Below are positions 55,276 through 64,000 of a stretch of 64,000 nt of DNA, piece by piece; positions within the stretch are counted from its first letter, which is position 1, and each line of letters begins with the position of its first letter. Origin of the DNA: Chitinophagaceae bacterium (GTDB taxonomy: Bacteria > Bacteroidota > Bacteroidia > Chitinophagales > Chitinophagaceae); the NCBI GenBank assembly GCA_023957125.1, contig JAMLHL010000018.1:1-64000 (forward strand). The letters run 5' to 3'. The notes below the pieces were generated by a model. That model worked only from the letters and a program-made list of their open reading frames with translations, did not search any database and was not told the origin of the DNA. The translations under genes and the position numbers were made by a program.

Positions 55276-55905
55276 TCAGCGTCCGAAATATTTATTTACC
55301 GCTTCCACCCTGTTGTTTACATGCAGCTTTTCATAAATGTGGTACACATGCTTGCGAACCGTTTCCTGTGCAATACCCAGCCTGGTTGATATTTCTTTGT
55401 ACAACATGCCTTTGGCCAACAGTTCAAGAATTTCGTGTTCTCGGTTAGACAGGTTGTCTAAAAGCCCTGCGGGGGTATTTTTTTCCTGGAAGGCCGCTAC
55501 TACCTTCCTCGCTATCTGGCTGCTCATAGGTGCGCCGCCTTCTGCCAGTTCCCGGATGGCTTCCAGTAATTTTCCCGGCGCTGTTTTTTTCAGAATATAA
55601 CCATTGGCGCCGGCAGCCAGCGCTTCAAATATCTTTTCATCCTCTTCATAAACCGTGCACATCATAAATAAAATTTCGGGATATACCGGCTTTAGTTCCC
55701 TAACGCAATCTATTCCGCTTTTACCACCGAGATTGATATCCATGAGCACCACGTCGGGCTGTAGTTTCGGAAGGCCTTCAATGGCGCTTTCCCCATTTGC
55801 AAAGGCCCCTAAAAACCGGTATCCTTCGGCCATCATAATGATCTGCTCCAGCGCCTGGCGTATATCATCATTGTCTTCTACTATGCAAACGGAAATCATA
55901 TTCAT
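55276..55905 (-). CDS. NarL/FixJ-family response regulator
   Basis: A 209-residue regulator. The acidic pair is in VCIVEDNDDIR, the phospho-acceptor Asp in VVLMDINLGGKS and the Lys in GYILKKTAPG. The LuxR-type output domain reads LSNREHEILELLAKGMLYKE ... AQETVRKHVYHIYEKL. An ATG two codons downstream (55899) is equally possible. It is co-oriented with the 7TMR-DISM kinase 59 bp upstream, its likely partner. Confidence 0.93.
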   Translation of the reverse strand: MNMISVCIVEDNDDIRQALEQIIMMAEGYRFLGAFANGESAIEGLPKLQPDVVLMDINLGGKSGIDCVRELKPVYPEILFMMCTVYEEDEKIFEALAAGANGYILKKTAPGKLLEAIRELAEGGAPMSSQIARKVVAAFQEKNTPAGLLDNLSNREHEILELLAKGMLYKEISTRLGIAQETVRKHVYHIYEKLHVNNRVEAVNKYFGR

Positions 55906-55964
55906 CTCAGGTTGTAAAGCTAATGCTTTATTCTTACACCGGGTATTCCCTAAACCGGGTACTG

Positions 55965-57863
55965 TTATAAGGGGATGTTTAATATAACCGAAGTGCCCCC
56001 GTTGTTTAAAATAGTGCAGGCGCCGCCAATACCTGAGAGGCGCTCCCGGATGTTTTGCAATCCGTTTTTATGACAGGGAATAGTGGCGGGGTCAAACCCG
56101 ATTCCATTATCGGTGATGGATATGAAGAGAGATTCATCTATGCGGAAGACGATATCAACTTCTGTGGCCCGGGAATGTTTGGCTATATTATGCAGGGCTT
56201 CTTTTACTGCAAGCAGGATATTGCGCCGTGTTTTTCCGGTTACATGAATTTCTATGATATTGTCCGGGATCACGATCCTGAGTTGCATGGGAAGCGGTTC
56301 AAAATACGCTACGATTACCTGCCGCAGGTAGGCTATCAGATTGGGCAGCGTGTCGTTTCTCGAGTTCATGGACCAAATGATTTCATTCATTTTGTCTATG
56401 AGGCGGTTGGAGGTTTCGGAAATTCTTTCCAGCTCTTTTTTTTGACCTTGTCCGCCTTTTACTTTGGCAATTTCGCTAAGCAAACGAATAGAGGTAAGCC
56501 CCGAACCCAGGTCGTCGTGGATTTCCTTTGCTATCCGGTTTCGTTCTCTTTCTTTTGTAAGAATAACGGCCTTTTGTTTTTCCAGCTCGGTCCTTTCCCG
56601 GTCAATATGAAGCCGTTCTAATTCCCGGATATGCATGTCATTTTCCGTTGTCGTTCTGAAAAAGATAGCCCGCATGAAAAATCTCATCTGGATCAGGATC
56701 CCCGACGTAAAAGCCAGCAGCGCAATTTTCCGGTGATCTATATAGTCATTTTTATAAGTGCCTATTCCATCCTGGTATAAGGCAACAAAAAACAGGAGAA
56801 TGGATATCAGGGAACCCCAGACGATATACCTGGTTTCCCTGGTTCTTATATGTTTTGTGACTATCGCAATAAGTAAGATATAATAAGGAAAAATAAAAAC
56901 CCTTAATACATTAAAAATGATGATCCCCAGGCGGTGTGTTTCATTTGCATAGGTGAGGGGAATGTTTATTGCCAGAAAGATCGTTTCCATCAAAACGATG
57001 ATCCGGAACAGCCGGTAATATTTAGGTATGGTCTCGCGTATTTGCAGAAAGGAGATGACAAAAAGCAAAATGAAAATACTGCCGCCGATCTGCAATAGCT
57101 GAACACTGAAATCGTAGAGAAACCAATAAGCCCGGCCGTAAATAAAATTATCAATGATCCGGAGAAAAAAATATAAGAGATAGCTTAGTAAAGCCAGCGT
57201 GTAAAAAAGATAGTCTTTATTAAAGGTCAGGTAATAGATTTCAACAAAAGACAGGAATAAACTGAGGATGATCCCCAGCAGCAGGAAAGAGACCAATAAA
57301 TAAGTTACGTTCGGTTTTAAAAAATAATCGAAGGAAAAAGTGGTGATTTCCTTTGGTATTATTATGATGGGGTCAACCAGTTGCCGGTTGTAGAATCTTA
57401 TTTTCGCCTGGATGTAAAAGGTTTTGGTTTCTCCCGGTCTTACGATAAAGGGCGTGAACGGCAGTTGATTAAATGCAACATAGGAGAAGGAAAAGGTGTG
57501 ATTATCCAGCACCTTTGTTTCCTTTGTTGAGCTGTCATACTCATACATTGTATATTCCTGGGCTTTCCCCATATACAACCAGAAAGTGTCATTGTTTCCA
57601 CTGTTGGTAACGGATAATTTCAGGAAACACCGGTAGGGTAATTTATTCCGGTCCGGAAAGTTTTCGCCGGTATTGCTAAACGTTTTGTTCAGTACCTCCC
57701 GGAGAGAAAGGTCGTTTTCATTGCCGGTGTAGTAAGATATCTTATCGAGTATGGAATCGTATTTGTCAATGGTACCCAAGTCTATCGGTCGGGTGGTATC
57801 CGCACGTATGGAAAAGAAGCATAGTGTACTGATGACAGTTATGATAAGTGTCTTTAGCAACAA
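55965..57863 (-). CDS. 7TMR-DISM sensor histidine kinase
   Basis: A 632-residue membrane kinase. A signal peptide (MLLKTLIITVISTLCFFSIR) and an extracellular 7TMR-DISMED2-like domain (LPYRCFLKLSVTNSGN, VRPGETKTFYIQAKI) are followed by seven membrane helices (about 190-390), a coiled coil, the H-box RNRIAKEIHDDLGSGLTSIR, and the ATPase domain with AVKEALHNIAKHS and ITDNGIGFDP. The start is TTG (57863 or 57860); no ATG is in frame before the signal peptide. It should phosphorylate the regulator encoded just downstream. The sensed ligand is unknown. Confidence 0.9.
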   Translation of the reverse strand: MLLKTLIITVISTLCFFSIRADTTRPIDLGTIDKYDSILDKISYYTGNENDLSLREVLNKTFSNTGENFPDRNKLPYRCFLKLSVTNSGNNDTFWLYMGKAQEYTMYEYDSSTKETKVLDNHTFSFSYVAFNQLPFTPFIVRPGETKTFYIQAKIRFYNRQLVDPIIIIPKEITTFSFDYFLKPNVTYLLVSFLLLGIILSLFLSFVEIYYLTFNKDYLFYTLALLSYLLYFFLRIIDNFIYGRAYWFLYDFSVQLLQIGGSIFILLFVISFLQIRETIPKYYRLFRIIVLMETIFLAINIPLTYANETHRLGIIIFNVLRVFIFPYYILLIAIVTKHIRTRETRYIVWGSLISILLFFVALYQDGIGTYKNDYIDHRKIALLAFTSGILIQMRFFMRAIFFRTTTENDMHIRELERLHIDRERTELEKQKAVILTKERERNRIAKEIHDDLGSGLTSIRLLSEIAKVKGGQGQKKELERISETSNRLIDKMNEIIWSMNSRNDTLPNLIAYLRQVIVAYFEPLPMQLRIVIPDNIIEIHVTGKTRRNILLAVKEALHNIAKHSRATEVDIVFRIDESLFISITDNGIGFDPATIPCHKNGLQNIRERLSGIGGACTILNNGGTSVILNIPL

Positions 57864-58130
57864 CCGATGAATTTACAGGTAATCATAAAGCAAACGTTGT
57901 CAGGAAGCTGGTCCGTGATCTCCCAAAAGTATGCCAATTTTAACGAAGTGTTGAACAACGGACTTCCGGCAGACACATCCCCAATCTTCGCTCCACCGAT
58001 AACATTCCAGTAGGAGGACACCGACCGGCAGTGAGTGATACCTCACCCGTCTGCAAAAATTCGGGATATGCCCCTTTCGGTGATATCCGGAAAAGAGCGC
58101 GCTTTTAACGGTACTCAGCTATTAGGTAAT
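57864..58130. repeat. Intergenic gap with diverged 90-bp palindromic element
   Basis: At 57978-58067 the order ATCCCCAATCTTCGCTCCACC-like left end, ACATTCCAGT, ACACCGACCGGCAG, CTCACCCGTCTGC and AAAAATTCGGGAT parallels the element at 47752-47818. The terminal arms are imperfect. The rest of the gap shows nothing. Confidence 0.6.
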
Positions 58131-58811
58131 TTAGGCCTTTTTTCTGAATCCGGGCGTTTTTTGCGCCGGAAAATACAGTACGAATTTTTCCGCAAAAAAA
58201 GGCGCTCCGAAGAGGTTTGCTATTTTCCAGGTACGGGGTATTTGCCCGCTTTCCCGTATCTCATGGCGGAGGTCGCCGCCTTTCAAACAAATCAGACCAT
58301 TTTTAAGGGTCTCCGGTCTGTTTTCTTCTTCTTTTAACAAAGGCATACTCCATCTCAGCAGATCTTTAATGGGCGCCACCGCGCGACTTACGGCAAAATG
58401 GAATTGCCGGTTTTTGATCTCTTCCGCCCTGGTATGAGCGGTACTGACGTTGGTGAGCCCCAGGGCGTTAACGACCTCGTTGACCACTTTTATTTTTTTA
58501 CCGATAGCGTCTGTCAGGTGAAAACGGGCTTCCGGGAAAAAGATAGCAAGAGGAATGCCGGGAAATCCACCACCGGTGCCGATGTCTATGATTTCCATAT
58601 CTTTTGTAAATTTAAAAATTGCCGCAATGGCTAAGGAGTGTAATACGTGTTTTTCATAAAGGGCGTCAATATCCTTGCGGGAAATTACATTGATCTTTTG
58701 GTTCCATTCTGAATATACCTTACCCAGCAGTGCGAATTGGTTTAACTGCAGATCGGTAAAATCTGCGAAATAGCGGGTGATCACCTCCAGTTGGTCCGGG
58801 GTTTCTTCCAT
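58131..58811 (-). CDS. rsmG: 16S rRNA (guanine(527)-N(7))-methyltransferase
   Basis: A 226-residue RsmG. The SAM site is IIDIGTGGGFPGIPLAI. NVISRKDIDALYEKHVLHSL, LTDAIGKKIKVVNEVVNALG and FAVSRAVAPIKDLLRWSMPL follow in family order. It methylates G527 of 16S rRNA. The start chosen is the ATG at 58811 (MEETPDQLEV), which overlaps the end of the upstream glycosyltransferase by 31 bases. An earlier in-frame start at 58871 would add unrelated residues. Confidence 0.93.
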   Translation of the reverse strand: MEETPDQLEVITRYFADFTDLQLNQFALLGKVYSEWNQKINVISRKDIDALYEKHVLHSLAIAAIFKFTKDMEIIDIGTGGGFPGIPLAIFFPEARFHLTDAIGKKIKVVNEVVNALGLTNVSTAHTRAEEIKNRQFHFAVSRAVAPIKDLLRWSMPLLKEEENRPETLKNGLICLKGGDLRHEIRESGQIPRTWKIANLFGAPFFAEKFVLYFPAQKTPGFRKKA

Positions 58812-59905
58812 AATGCTGAGGTAAAAATGAGATAATAAAAAAACATGAAGATATCGAAGACCCAAAACCACTTCCCGAGATCTTTTTCATTTAACTTCTC
58901 CATTGCCTTATACCAGATGATGCCTTGTATAATGAAGCGCAATAAAAATACCGCCACTGCCGCATCCCATCGAAAGCCGCATAGCGCTATAATAAATATG
59001 GGATAAAACAGGAAATGAGTGAAGGAATAAAGTCCCAGCAGGAACCGGTGTTTGGCTTTGTACAGCCGGGCAGTGGTATAATGCCTTTGTTTTTGTTTCA
59101 TCCATTCTTTCCAGGTTTTTTTTGGCTCGGAAAGTGTAAATGCCTCCCGCTCTATCATTATTTTGGTGTTTCGGCTGTGGGCGTTGGCATTGATAAACAA
59201 ATCGTCATCTCCCCCCGGCAAATGATTGTGCGCCGAAAAACCTTTGTTGCGGAAAAAAATATCCTTTTTATAAGCGAGGTTTCTCCCGGTTCCCATATAA
59301 GGGGTTCCCGCGAGGGCATAAGAAAGGTATTGCAGGGCGGTATGGAAGGTTTCAAAGCGGATCACTTTGTTCAGCAGTCCTTTCCTTTTGTGATAAGCGC
59401 CATACCCCAGTACGATTTCTGTTTCCTTATCAAAGGGATTGGTCATTTTATGGATCCAGCATTCGCTTGCCGGAATACAGTCGGCATCGGTCAACAGCAC
59501 CACATCATACCGGGCGGTTTTAATACCGATGGAGAGAGGAAATTTTTTACCCCGGATAAATTGAGCCTCCTGTTTCAGCTCAACCGGGCGAAGCCGGGGA
59601 TAATCTTTTTGCAACGCTTCCAGGAGGTATTTTGATTCATCGAGGGAATTGTCGTTCACCACGATAATTTCATGCAGATCATTAAATTCCTGTACCAGTA
59701 AACCGGGAAGATTTTTAGCTAAATTTGCGGCTTCGTCGCGGGCGCATACAATTACGGAAACCGGTTGCTGATTATAGGAAACGGAGGGATGGTTGCGGTA
59801 GAAAGCCAGTCTTCTGAAAAAATAAAGATAATATATAACCTGGATCAAAGTGATGCAGCAAAATGCTCCAAAAGCTATTATTGGCCAGTCTGGTTTTTCG
59901 ATCAT
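58781..59905 (-). CDS. Membrane glycosyltransferase, family 2
   Basis: A 374-residue GT2 enzyme. One N-terminal helix (PIIAFGAFCCITLIQVIYYL) precedes the GT-A domain: VSVIVCARDEAANLAKNLPG, IIVVNDNSLDESKYLL, VVLLTDADCIPASECW (metal-binding Asp-x-Asp) and GGDDDLFINANAHS. The acceptor motif EPKKTWKEWMKQKQRHYTTA follows, then C-terminal helices. Members add sugars to lipid or polysaccharide acceptors in the envelope. The acceptor is unknown. It is coupled by overlap to rsmG. Confidence 0.9.
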   Translation of the reverse strand: MIEKPDWPIIAFGAFCCITLIQVIYYLYFFRRLAFYRNHPSVSYNQQPVSVIVCARDEAANLAKNLPGLLVQEFNDLHEIIVVNDNSLDESKYLLEALQKDYPRLRPVELKQEAQFIRGKKFPLSIGIKTARYDVVLLTDADCIPASECWIHKMTNPFDKETEIVLGYGAYHKRKGLLNKVIRFETFHTALQYLSYALAGTPYMGTGRNLAYKKDIFFRNKGFSAHNHLPGGDDDLFINANAHSRNTKIMIEREAFTLSEPKKTWKEWMKQKQRHYTTARLYKAKHRFLLGLYSFTHFLFYPIFIIALCGFRWDAAVAVFLLRFIIQGIIWYKAMEKLNEKDLGKWFWVFDIFMFFYYLIFTSALWKKPRTNWR

Positions 59906-59974
59906 GGCGGCGAAGGTAAGAAATAGAAGAATTCGTTATTGTGGATTTATACTATAGTAAAAACAGGTATTTAA

Positions 59975-61114
59975 ATGATGACCGCATTAAGGTTTGATAT
60001 CTTACAGAAAGACAGCCTGTCGGAGGCGAGAACCGGGAATATCATTACGGATCACGGCGTTATCCCCACCCCCGTATTCATGCCGGTAGGCACTGCGGGG
60101 AGCGTAAAAGCGGTAACGCAAAGCCAGTTGTTGGAGATTGGGGCAAAGATCATTTTAGGCAACACGTATCATTTGTATCTGCGCCCGGGCACGGAAGTGT
60201 TGGAAAGCGCCGGTGGGTTGCACCGGTTTATGAACTGGTCCTATCCTATATTGACAGACAGTGGGGGATACCAGGTTTTTTCACTGGCCGGAACGCGCAA
60301 GATCAAGGAAGAAGGCGTCGTGTTTCAAAGCCATATTGATGGCAGCCGGCATTTGTTTACTCCCGAAAAAGTAATGGATATTCAACGAAGTATTGGCGCC
60401 GATATTATCATGGCGCTGGATGAATGCCCTCCATATCCCAGCGACTATAATTACGCCCGGGAATCTATGGGGCTTACGCATCGCTGGCTGGACCGGTGTT
60501 TCCGGCAGGTTAATGCAACCCGACCCCTGTACAGGCACACCCAAAATCTTTTTCCTATTGTGCAGGGCGGCACTTATGCCGATCTGAGAAAGGAATCCTG
60601 CGCTTTTGTAAGCGACCGCAACGCGGCGGGCAATGCTATCGGCGGCTTAAGCGTGGGGGAGCCGGAAGAAATGATGTATGATTTGTGCGGACTGTGTTGC
60701 GGGCATCTGCCGGCACACAAGCCGCGCTACCTGATGGGAGTGGGCACGCCCTGGAATTTACTGGAATGTATCGCGCTGGGAGTGGATATGTTCGATTGCG
60801 TTATGCCTACCCGCAATGGACGCAATGCCATGTTGTTTACCTCCAGGGGGATTATCAATATTGACAACAAAAAATGGGAGAAGGATCATTCTCCTATTGA
60901 CGATGGTATTGCCTGCGAAACCAGCAACTATTACAGCAAAGCCTATCTGCGCCATCTTATGAAGTCGAAGGAGATCTTAGGATTAACGATAGCCAGCGTC
61001 CATAACCTGGCTTTTTATATGCATGTGATGACAGAAGCGCGCAGGCATATTGAAGCCGGGGATTTTATGAGCTGGAAAAACAGCCGTGTTGAACAATTTA
61101 AAATAAGATTGTAA
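59975..61114 (+). CDS. tgt: Queuine/preQ1 tRNA-ribosyltransferase (Tgt)
   Basis: A 379-residue TIM-barrel Tgt. TPVFMPVGTAGSVKAVTQSQ, ILTDSGGYQVFSLAGTRKIK (catalytic Asp), IIMALDECPPYPSDY, GLSVGEPEEMMYDL, RYLMGVGTPWNLLECIALGV and FDCVMPTRNGRNAMLF (nucleophilic Asp) are all present. It exchanges guanine-34 for preQ1 in tRNAs with GUN anticodons. Where most bacterial enzymes have the CxCxxC zinc site, this one reads PIDDGIACETSNYYSKAYLR, keeping only one of three cysteines. Bacteroidota Tgt proteins, as I recall them, share this. An ATG one codon downstream is also possible. Confidence 0.94.
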   Translation: MMTALRFDILQKDSLSEARTGNIITDHGVIPTPVFMPVGTAGSVKAVTQSQLLEIGAKIILGNTYHLYLRPGTEVLESAGGLHRFMNWSYPILTDSGGYQVFSLAGTRKIKEEGVVFQSHIDGSRHLFTPEKVMDIQRSIGADIIMALDECPPYPSDYNYARESMGLTHRWLDRCFRQVNATRPLYRHTQNLFPIVQGGTYADLRKESCAFVSDRNAAGNAIGGLSVGEPEEMMYDLCGLCCGHLPAHKPRYLMGVGTPWNLLECIALGVDMFDCVMPTRNGRNAMLFTSRGIINIDNKKWEKDHSPIDDGIACETSNYYSKAYLRHLMKSKEILGLTIASVHNLAFYMHVMTEARRHIEAGDFMSWKNSRVEQFKIRL

Positions 61115-61175
61115 ACAAATCATCCGTTAAATGATCCCGGTACCGTTATGGTGATAAGACAGGCGTTCCGGGTAT

Positions 61176-61988
61176 TCAATTTCGCTTTTGCTCAAACAAC
61201 CAGGATAGTAAAGACGGCTCTGCAAAAGCGTTGTTCCAGCTATCGTGTTTAACGCCGGCGTATTCCGTATATTTCACTTTTGCCCCCGCTTCCTTTAGTG
61301 CCTGCACCATATTCCGGGAGTTGATCACCGGTACCACGTTGTCGTCTGCCCCGTGAAAGATCCAGATCGGGAAATTCTTCCGGTACAGTTTGGCGCTTGC
61401 CGGGTTGCCTCCGCCGCAGATAGGTATAGCGGCGGCAAAAAGCCGGGGTCTGCGCCAGAGTATCTCAAAGGTGCCGAATCCTCCCATGGAAAGCCCTCCT
61501 ATATAAATCCTTTTGGTATCCACTATGCCGCTGCTGATGAGGGTATCAATAAAATTCATCACCAGTTGCAACGGTTGGGTAGGAGGAACGTTCATAGGAA
61601 ATTTATAAACACCGGAGGAATCTGCCGGGTTGCTTTTGATCCGCACGCTCCAGGACGAGTCGGCGGGGCATTGCGGAAACACAACTATTGCCGGGTACTT
61701 TTCGCGGTTCAGAGAATCCAGGAAAAGGGAACTGCCCCACAGAAGTTGCGCTTCATTATCGTTTCCTCTTTCACCCGATCCGTGTAAAAAAATAACCAAC
61801 GGGTATTTTTTATCCGCCGAGAAATGTATGGGGGAGAGTATGCGACAGGGAAGGGTATCGTCGCCCTGTAAAAAATACTGTCGCTCAAATAATTCCAGGC
61901 CGGGTGGCTGGGCTTTTAGTTGGGCAAAGGGCGTTAAAAGTAACAAACACCACCAGGTGCGTTTTATACTATAGTGAAGATTTTTCAT
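61176..61988 (-). CDS. Exported alpha/beta-hydrolase (carboxylesterase/peptidase-like)
   Basis: A 270-residue protein from the ATG at 61988 (MKNLHYSIKRTWWCLLLLTP ... LKAQ signal). The nucleophile elbow is YIGGLSMGGFGTFE, the oxyanion region LVIFLHGSGERGND, the acid Asp in WIFHGADDNVVPV, and the His in GVKHDSWNN. It resembles the esterase D/phospholipase-type exported hydrolases. The substrate is unknown. It is convergent with tgt and divergent from the permease gene. Confidence 0.85.
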   Translation of the reverse strand: MKNLHYSIKRTWWCLLLLTPFAQLKAQPPGLELFERQYFLQGDDTLPCRILSPIHFSADKKYPLVIFLHGSGERGNDNEAQLLWGSSLFLDSLNREKYPAIVVFPQCPADSSWSVRIKSNPADSSGVYKFPMNVPPTQPLQLVMNFIDTLISSGIVDTKRIYIGGLSMGGFGTFEILWRRPRLFAAAIPICGGGNPASAKLYRKNFPIWIFHGADDNVVPVINSRNMVQALKEAGAKVKYTEYAGVKHDSWNNAFAEPSLLSWLFEQKRN

Positions 61989-62053
61989 AACAGAAAGATA
62001 CAAAGTACTTTTTATAGTTTTAGTTTACTTTTGTCAATTACCGGTATATACGG

Positions 62054-63136
62054 ATGAAAAAAATAGATTGGTACATATTTAAGGATTTTATTTTCACTTT
62101 TATCTATTGCATCCTGTTGTTCACGGCTATTTCGGTGGTAGTGGATATCAGTGAAAAAACGGATGATTTTGCCAAAGCCAATCTGTCGGCCAAATTTGTG
62201 ATGATGAATTACTATGTGGGTTTTGTGCCGTTTATCGTTTCGTTTTTGTTTCCGCTCTTTACCTTCATTTCTGTTATATTTTTTACTTCACGTCTTGCCA
62301 ACCGCTCTGAGATCATTGCCATCCTTGCCAGCGGCACCAGTTTTAACCGGCTCCTGAGGCCTTATCTGCTGGGCGGTTTTTTGCTTGCGGTTTTGTTATG
62401 GCTGGGCAACCGTACTTACGTGCCCAAAGCTAATGAAATTCGTACTTCCTTTGAAATGAAATACGTTAAATCGCCGGGGCAATATAATGGTACGGGCAAT
62501 AATATATATATGCGTATAGACTCCGTTACTTATTGCGGGATCCGGTATTACGATACGGCTTCCAGGAATGGAAGCGGCTTTTTTATGGATCGTTTAAGCG
62601 GTACCCACGTGGTGTATAATCTCCGGGCAAGTAATATTTCGTGGGATGCTACCCTGAAAAAATGGAAGCTAACGGGCATTATAGAACGAAAGGTGGAACC
62701 ATTGAAGGAAGAGGTGAAGCAGGAGGCGGAACTGATACAGGATTTTAATTTTACACCCGATGACCTCAAGCGGGATGAATATATAAAAAGCCGGCTTACT
62801 ACCCGGGAACTCCGGCGTATGGTGAATATGGAAAAACTGAGGGGCTCCGAGGGTACCAATGACCTGGAGGTGGAGCTTTACCGGCGGGATGCTACGCCTG
62901 TAACGGTTATTATATTAACCCTTATAGGAGGTATTTTAGCTTCCCGGAAAATAAGAGGAGGAAGTGGAATGCATCTCGCTGCAGGATTTGCGATTGCGGC
63001 TTTATTCATCCTGCTGGACCGTTTTTCCACCATCTTCAGTGTTAAAGGAAACCTCCCGCCCGTAATTGCCGCATGGCTGCCCAATATATTGTTTGGGGCG
63101 TTAACCTGGTATCTTTACCGGAAGGCCCCGAAATAA
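62054..63136 (+). CDS. LptF/LptG-family permease (YjgP/YjgQ)
   Basis: A 360-residue protein. KKIDWYIFKDFIFTFIYCIL opens the first helix, and SRLANRSEIIAILASGTSFNR is the family's coupling-helix block. A periplasmic beta-jellyroll-like middle (about 130-260) is followed by three C-terminal helices (VTVIILTLIGGILASRKIRG, MHLAAGFAIAALFILLDRFS). It is a permease subunit of the lipopolysaccharide exporter with LptB. Bacteroidota often have a single LptF/LptG near tgt, as here. Confidence 0.9.
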   Translation: MKKIDWYIFKDFIFTFIYCILLFTAISVVVDISEKTDDFAKANLSAKFVMMNYYVGFVPFIVSFLFPLFTFISVIFFTSRLANRSEIIAILASGTSFNRLLRPYLLGGFLLAVLLWLGNRTYVPKANEIRTSFEMKYVKSPGQYNGTGNNIYMRIDSVTYCGIRYYDTASRNGSGFFMDRLSGTHVVYNLRASNISWDATLKKWKLTGIIERKVEPLKEEVKQEAELIQDFNFTPDDLKRDEYIKSRLTTRELRRMVNMEKLRGSEGTNDLEVELYRRDATPVTVIILTLIGGILASRKIRGGSGMHLAAGFAIAALFILLDRFSTIFSVKGNLPPVIAAWLPNILFGALTWYLYRKAPK

Positions 63137-63339
63137 AACGGGGTACTGTTTTTTTGCAGGAAGCGCCTGTTAAAAACCGTTCTTTCCAGTTGGGAATAAT
63201 CCCGTTGATCCTGGTAAAAAATGTTCCGGGCGCTTAATTTTGTCTGGTTTTTAATTGTCTTTTGATTAACTTTAGCACTTCCATCGCCCGGCTCATCTCA
63301 GGACCGGGAAATCGTTTTTTATACTATAAGAGGGACGTT

Positions 63340-64000
63340 ATGTTAACGATAAAAGAAAGGTTTAAGCTGAAAGCCGATGTGCTGTCGGAAGAAATTAAAG
63401 AAATATTAAAAGAGCACGGTGACAGGAAGATAGGAGAGGTGGTTCTTTCGCAGATCTACCAGGGTATGAGGGGAATAACCGGACTGGTTAGTGAAACCTC
63501 GCTGCTGGATGCACGGGAAGGCATTCGTTTCAGGGGCTATACCATTCCCCAATTGCAGAAGAAACTGCCCAAGGCGCCCAATGGGCATGAGCCGCTTCCC
63601 GAAGGATTGTTTTACCTGATGTTGATGGGGGATCTTCCGTCAGAAGCCGATGTGAATGATATCACCAACGCCTGGCAGCGGCGTTCGCATGTACCGAATC
63701 ATGTATTTGATGCAATAGACGCGCTTCCGAAGGCCACCCACCCCATGACACAATTTGTGGTGGGTATAATGGCGTTGCAAACCGAAAGCATATTTGTGCG
63801 GAAATATGCCCAGGGGCTGAATAAAAAGGATTACTGGGAAGCCGTTTACGATGATGCAATGAACCTGATAGCCAGGCTGCCCAGGGTGGCGGCCTATATA
63901 TATCGCCGGAAGTACAAGGATGATAAACATATTCAGCCGGATGGGCTATTGGATTGGGCGGGTAATTTTGCCCATATGCTGGGTTATGAAGATGAGAGTT
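63340..64000 (+). CDS. gltA: Citrate synthase, partial
   Basis: The first 220 codons of a citrate synthase, cut by the right edge. MLTIKERFKLKADVLSEEIK, IGEVVLSQIYQGMRGITGL, ETSLLDAREGIRFRGYTIPQ, LMLMGDLPS and LPKATHPMTQFVVGIMALQT resemble the eukaryotic-type (mitochondrial-like) citrate synthases common in this phylum. It condenses oxaloacetate and acetyl-CoA in the TCA cycle. The catalytic His and Asp residues lie beyond the edge. The ATG at 63340 follows a 203-bp gap in which I see no other feature. Confidence 0.9.
   Translation, partial: MLTIKERFKLKADVLSEEIKEILKEHGDRKIGEVVLSQIYQGMRGITGLVSETSLLDAREGIRFRGYTIPQLQKKLPKAPNGHEPLPEGLFYLMLMGDLPSEADVNDITNAWQRRSHVPNHVFDAIDALPKATHPMTQFVVGIMALQTESIFVRKYAQGLNKKDYWEAVYDDAMNLIARLPRVAAYIYRRKYKDDKHIQPDGLLDWAGNFAHMLGYEDES

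Overview
The window reads as chromosome of a Bacteroidota member, most likely family Chitinophagaceae (inference). The supporting features are SusC/SusD/FecR-type genes, a lipoprotein-rich coding set, 7TMR-DISM and TPR histidine kinases, a fused alpha/beta E1 dehydrogenase, a zinc-ligand-poor Tgt, an efp-accB-accC cluster, absence of clear Shine-Dalgarno sites, and a family of CAGGT/TCAAAT-type intergenic repeats. Most genes are ordinary housekeeping or carbohydrate-active functions. The novelty lies in a few accessory patches and in the repeats.

Layout. 1-1212 is the edge of a type III CRISPR-Cas locus (cas6 overlapping the HD end of cas10), lying just 3' of a tRNA-Val(GAC) gene. 1587-9767 holds a secreted protein of unknown function, the agmatine-to-putrescine pair aguA/aguB, a discoidin-domain remnant, a lipoprotein, and an operon of an OmpA-like protein, an unknown exported protein and a frameshifted small gene. 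9935-12832 is a TPR histidine kinase with a NarL-type regulator. 12843-20838 is a DeoR-controlled sugar or polyol operon: CsbX-type permease, 2-hydroxyacid dehydrogenase, two FGGY kinases, histidine phosphatase and lipoprotein. It is an enlarged version of the yoaB/yoaC/yoaD set. 20880-23021 is a Dcp-type peptidase.

23382-36270 is a decayed polysaccharide-utilisation locus: sialidase-like propeller, GH127-like protein, esterase, a propeller plus alpha/alpha-barrel protein, then susD, susC and fecR remnants. Many of the susC/susD frameshifts fall in homopolymers, so either pseudogenisation or poor consensus sequence is possible. fecR is cut off by a 96-bp REP-like repeat array that hosts an IS110-family element (36349-37696). 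The noncoding leader of that element looks like a bridge RNA: its two loops match the target site and the element's own ends, both around a TC/GA core dinucleotide.

37930-64000 is mostly core genome: gcvP, a 100-bp tandem repeat, a YkgJ-type protein, a RES/Xre toxin-antitoxin pair, a deoxynucleoside kinase, folK, sppA, an ABC permease, an SRPBCC protein, a TIM-barrel epimerase-like protein, accC-accB, efp, the fused E1 dehydrogenase, a methyltransferase, a second two-component pair, rsmG, a glycosyltransferase, tgt, an alpha/beta hydrolase, an LptF/LptG-type permease and the start of citrate synthase.
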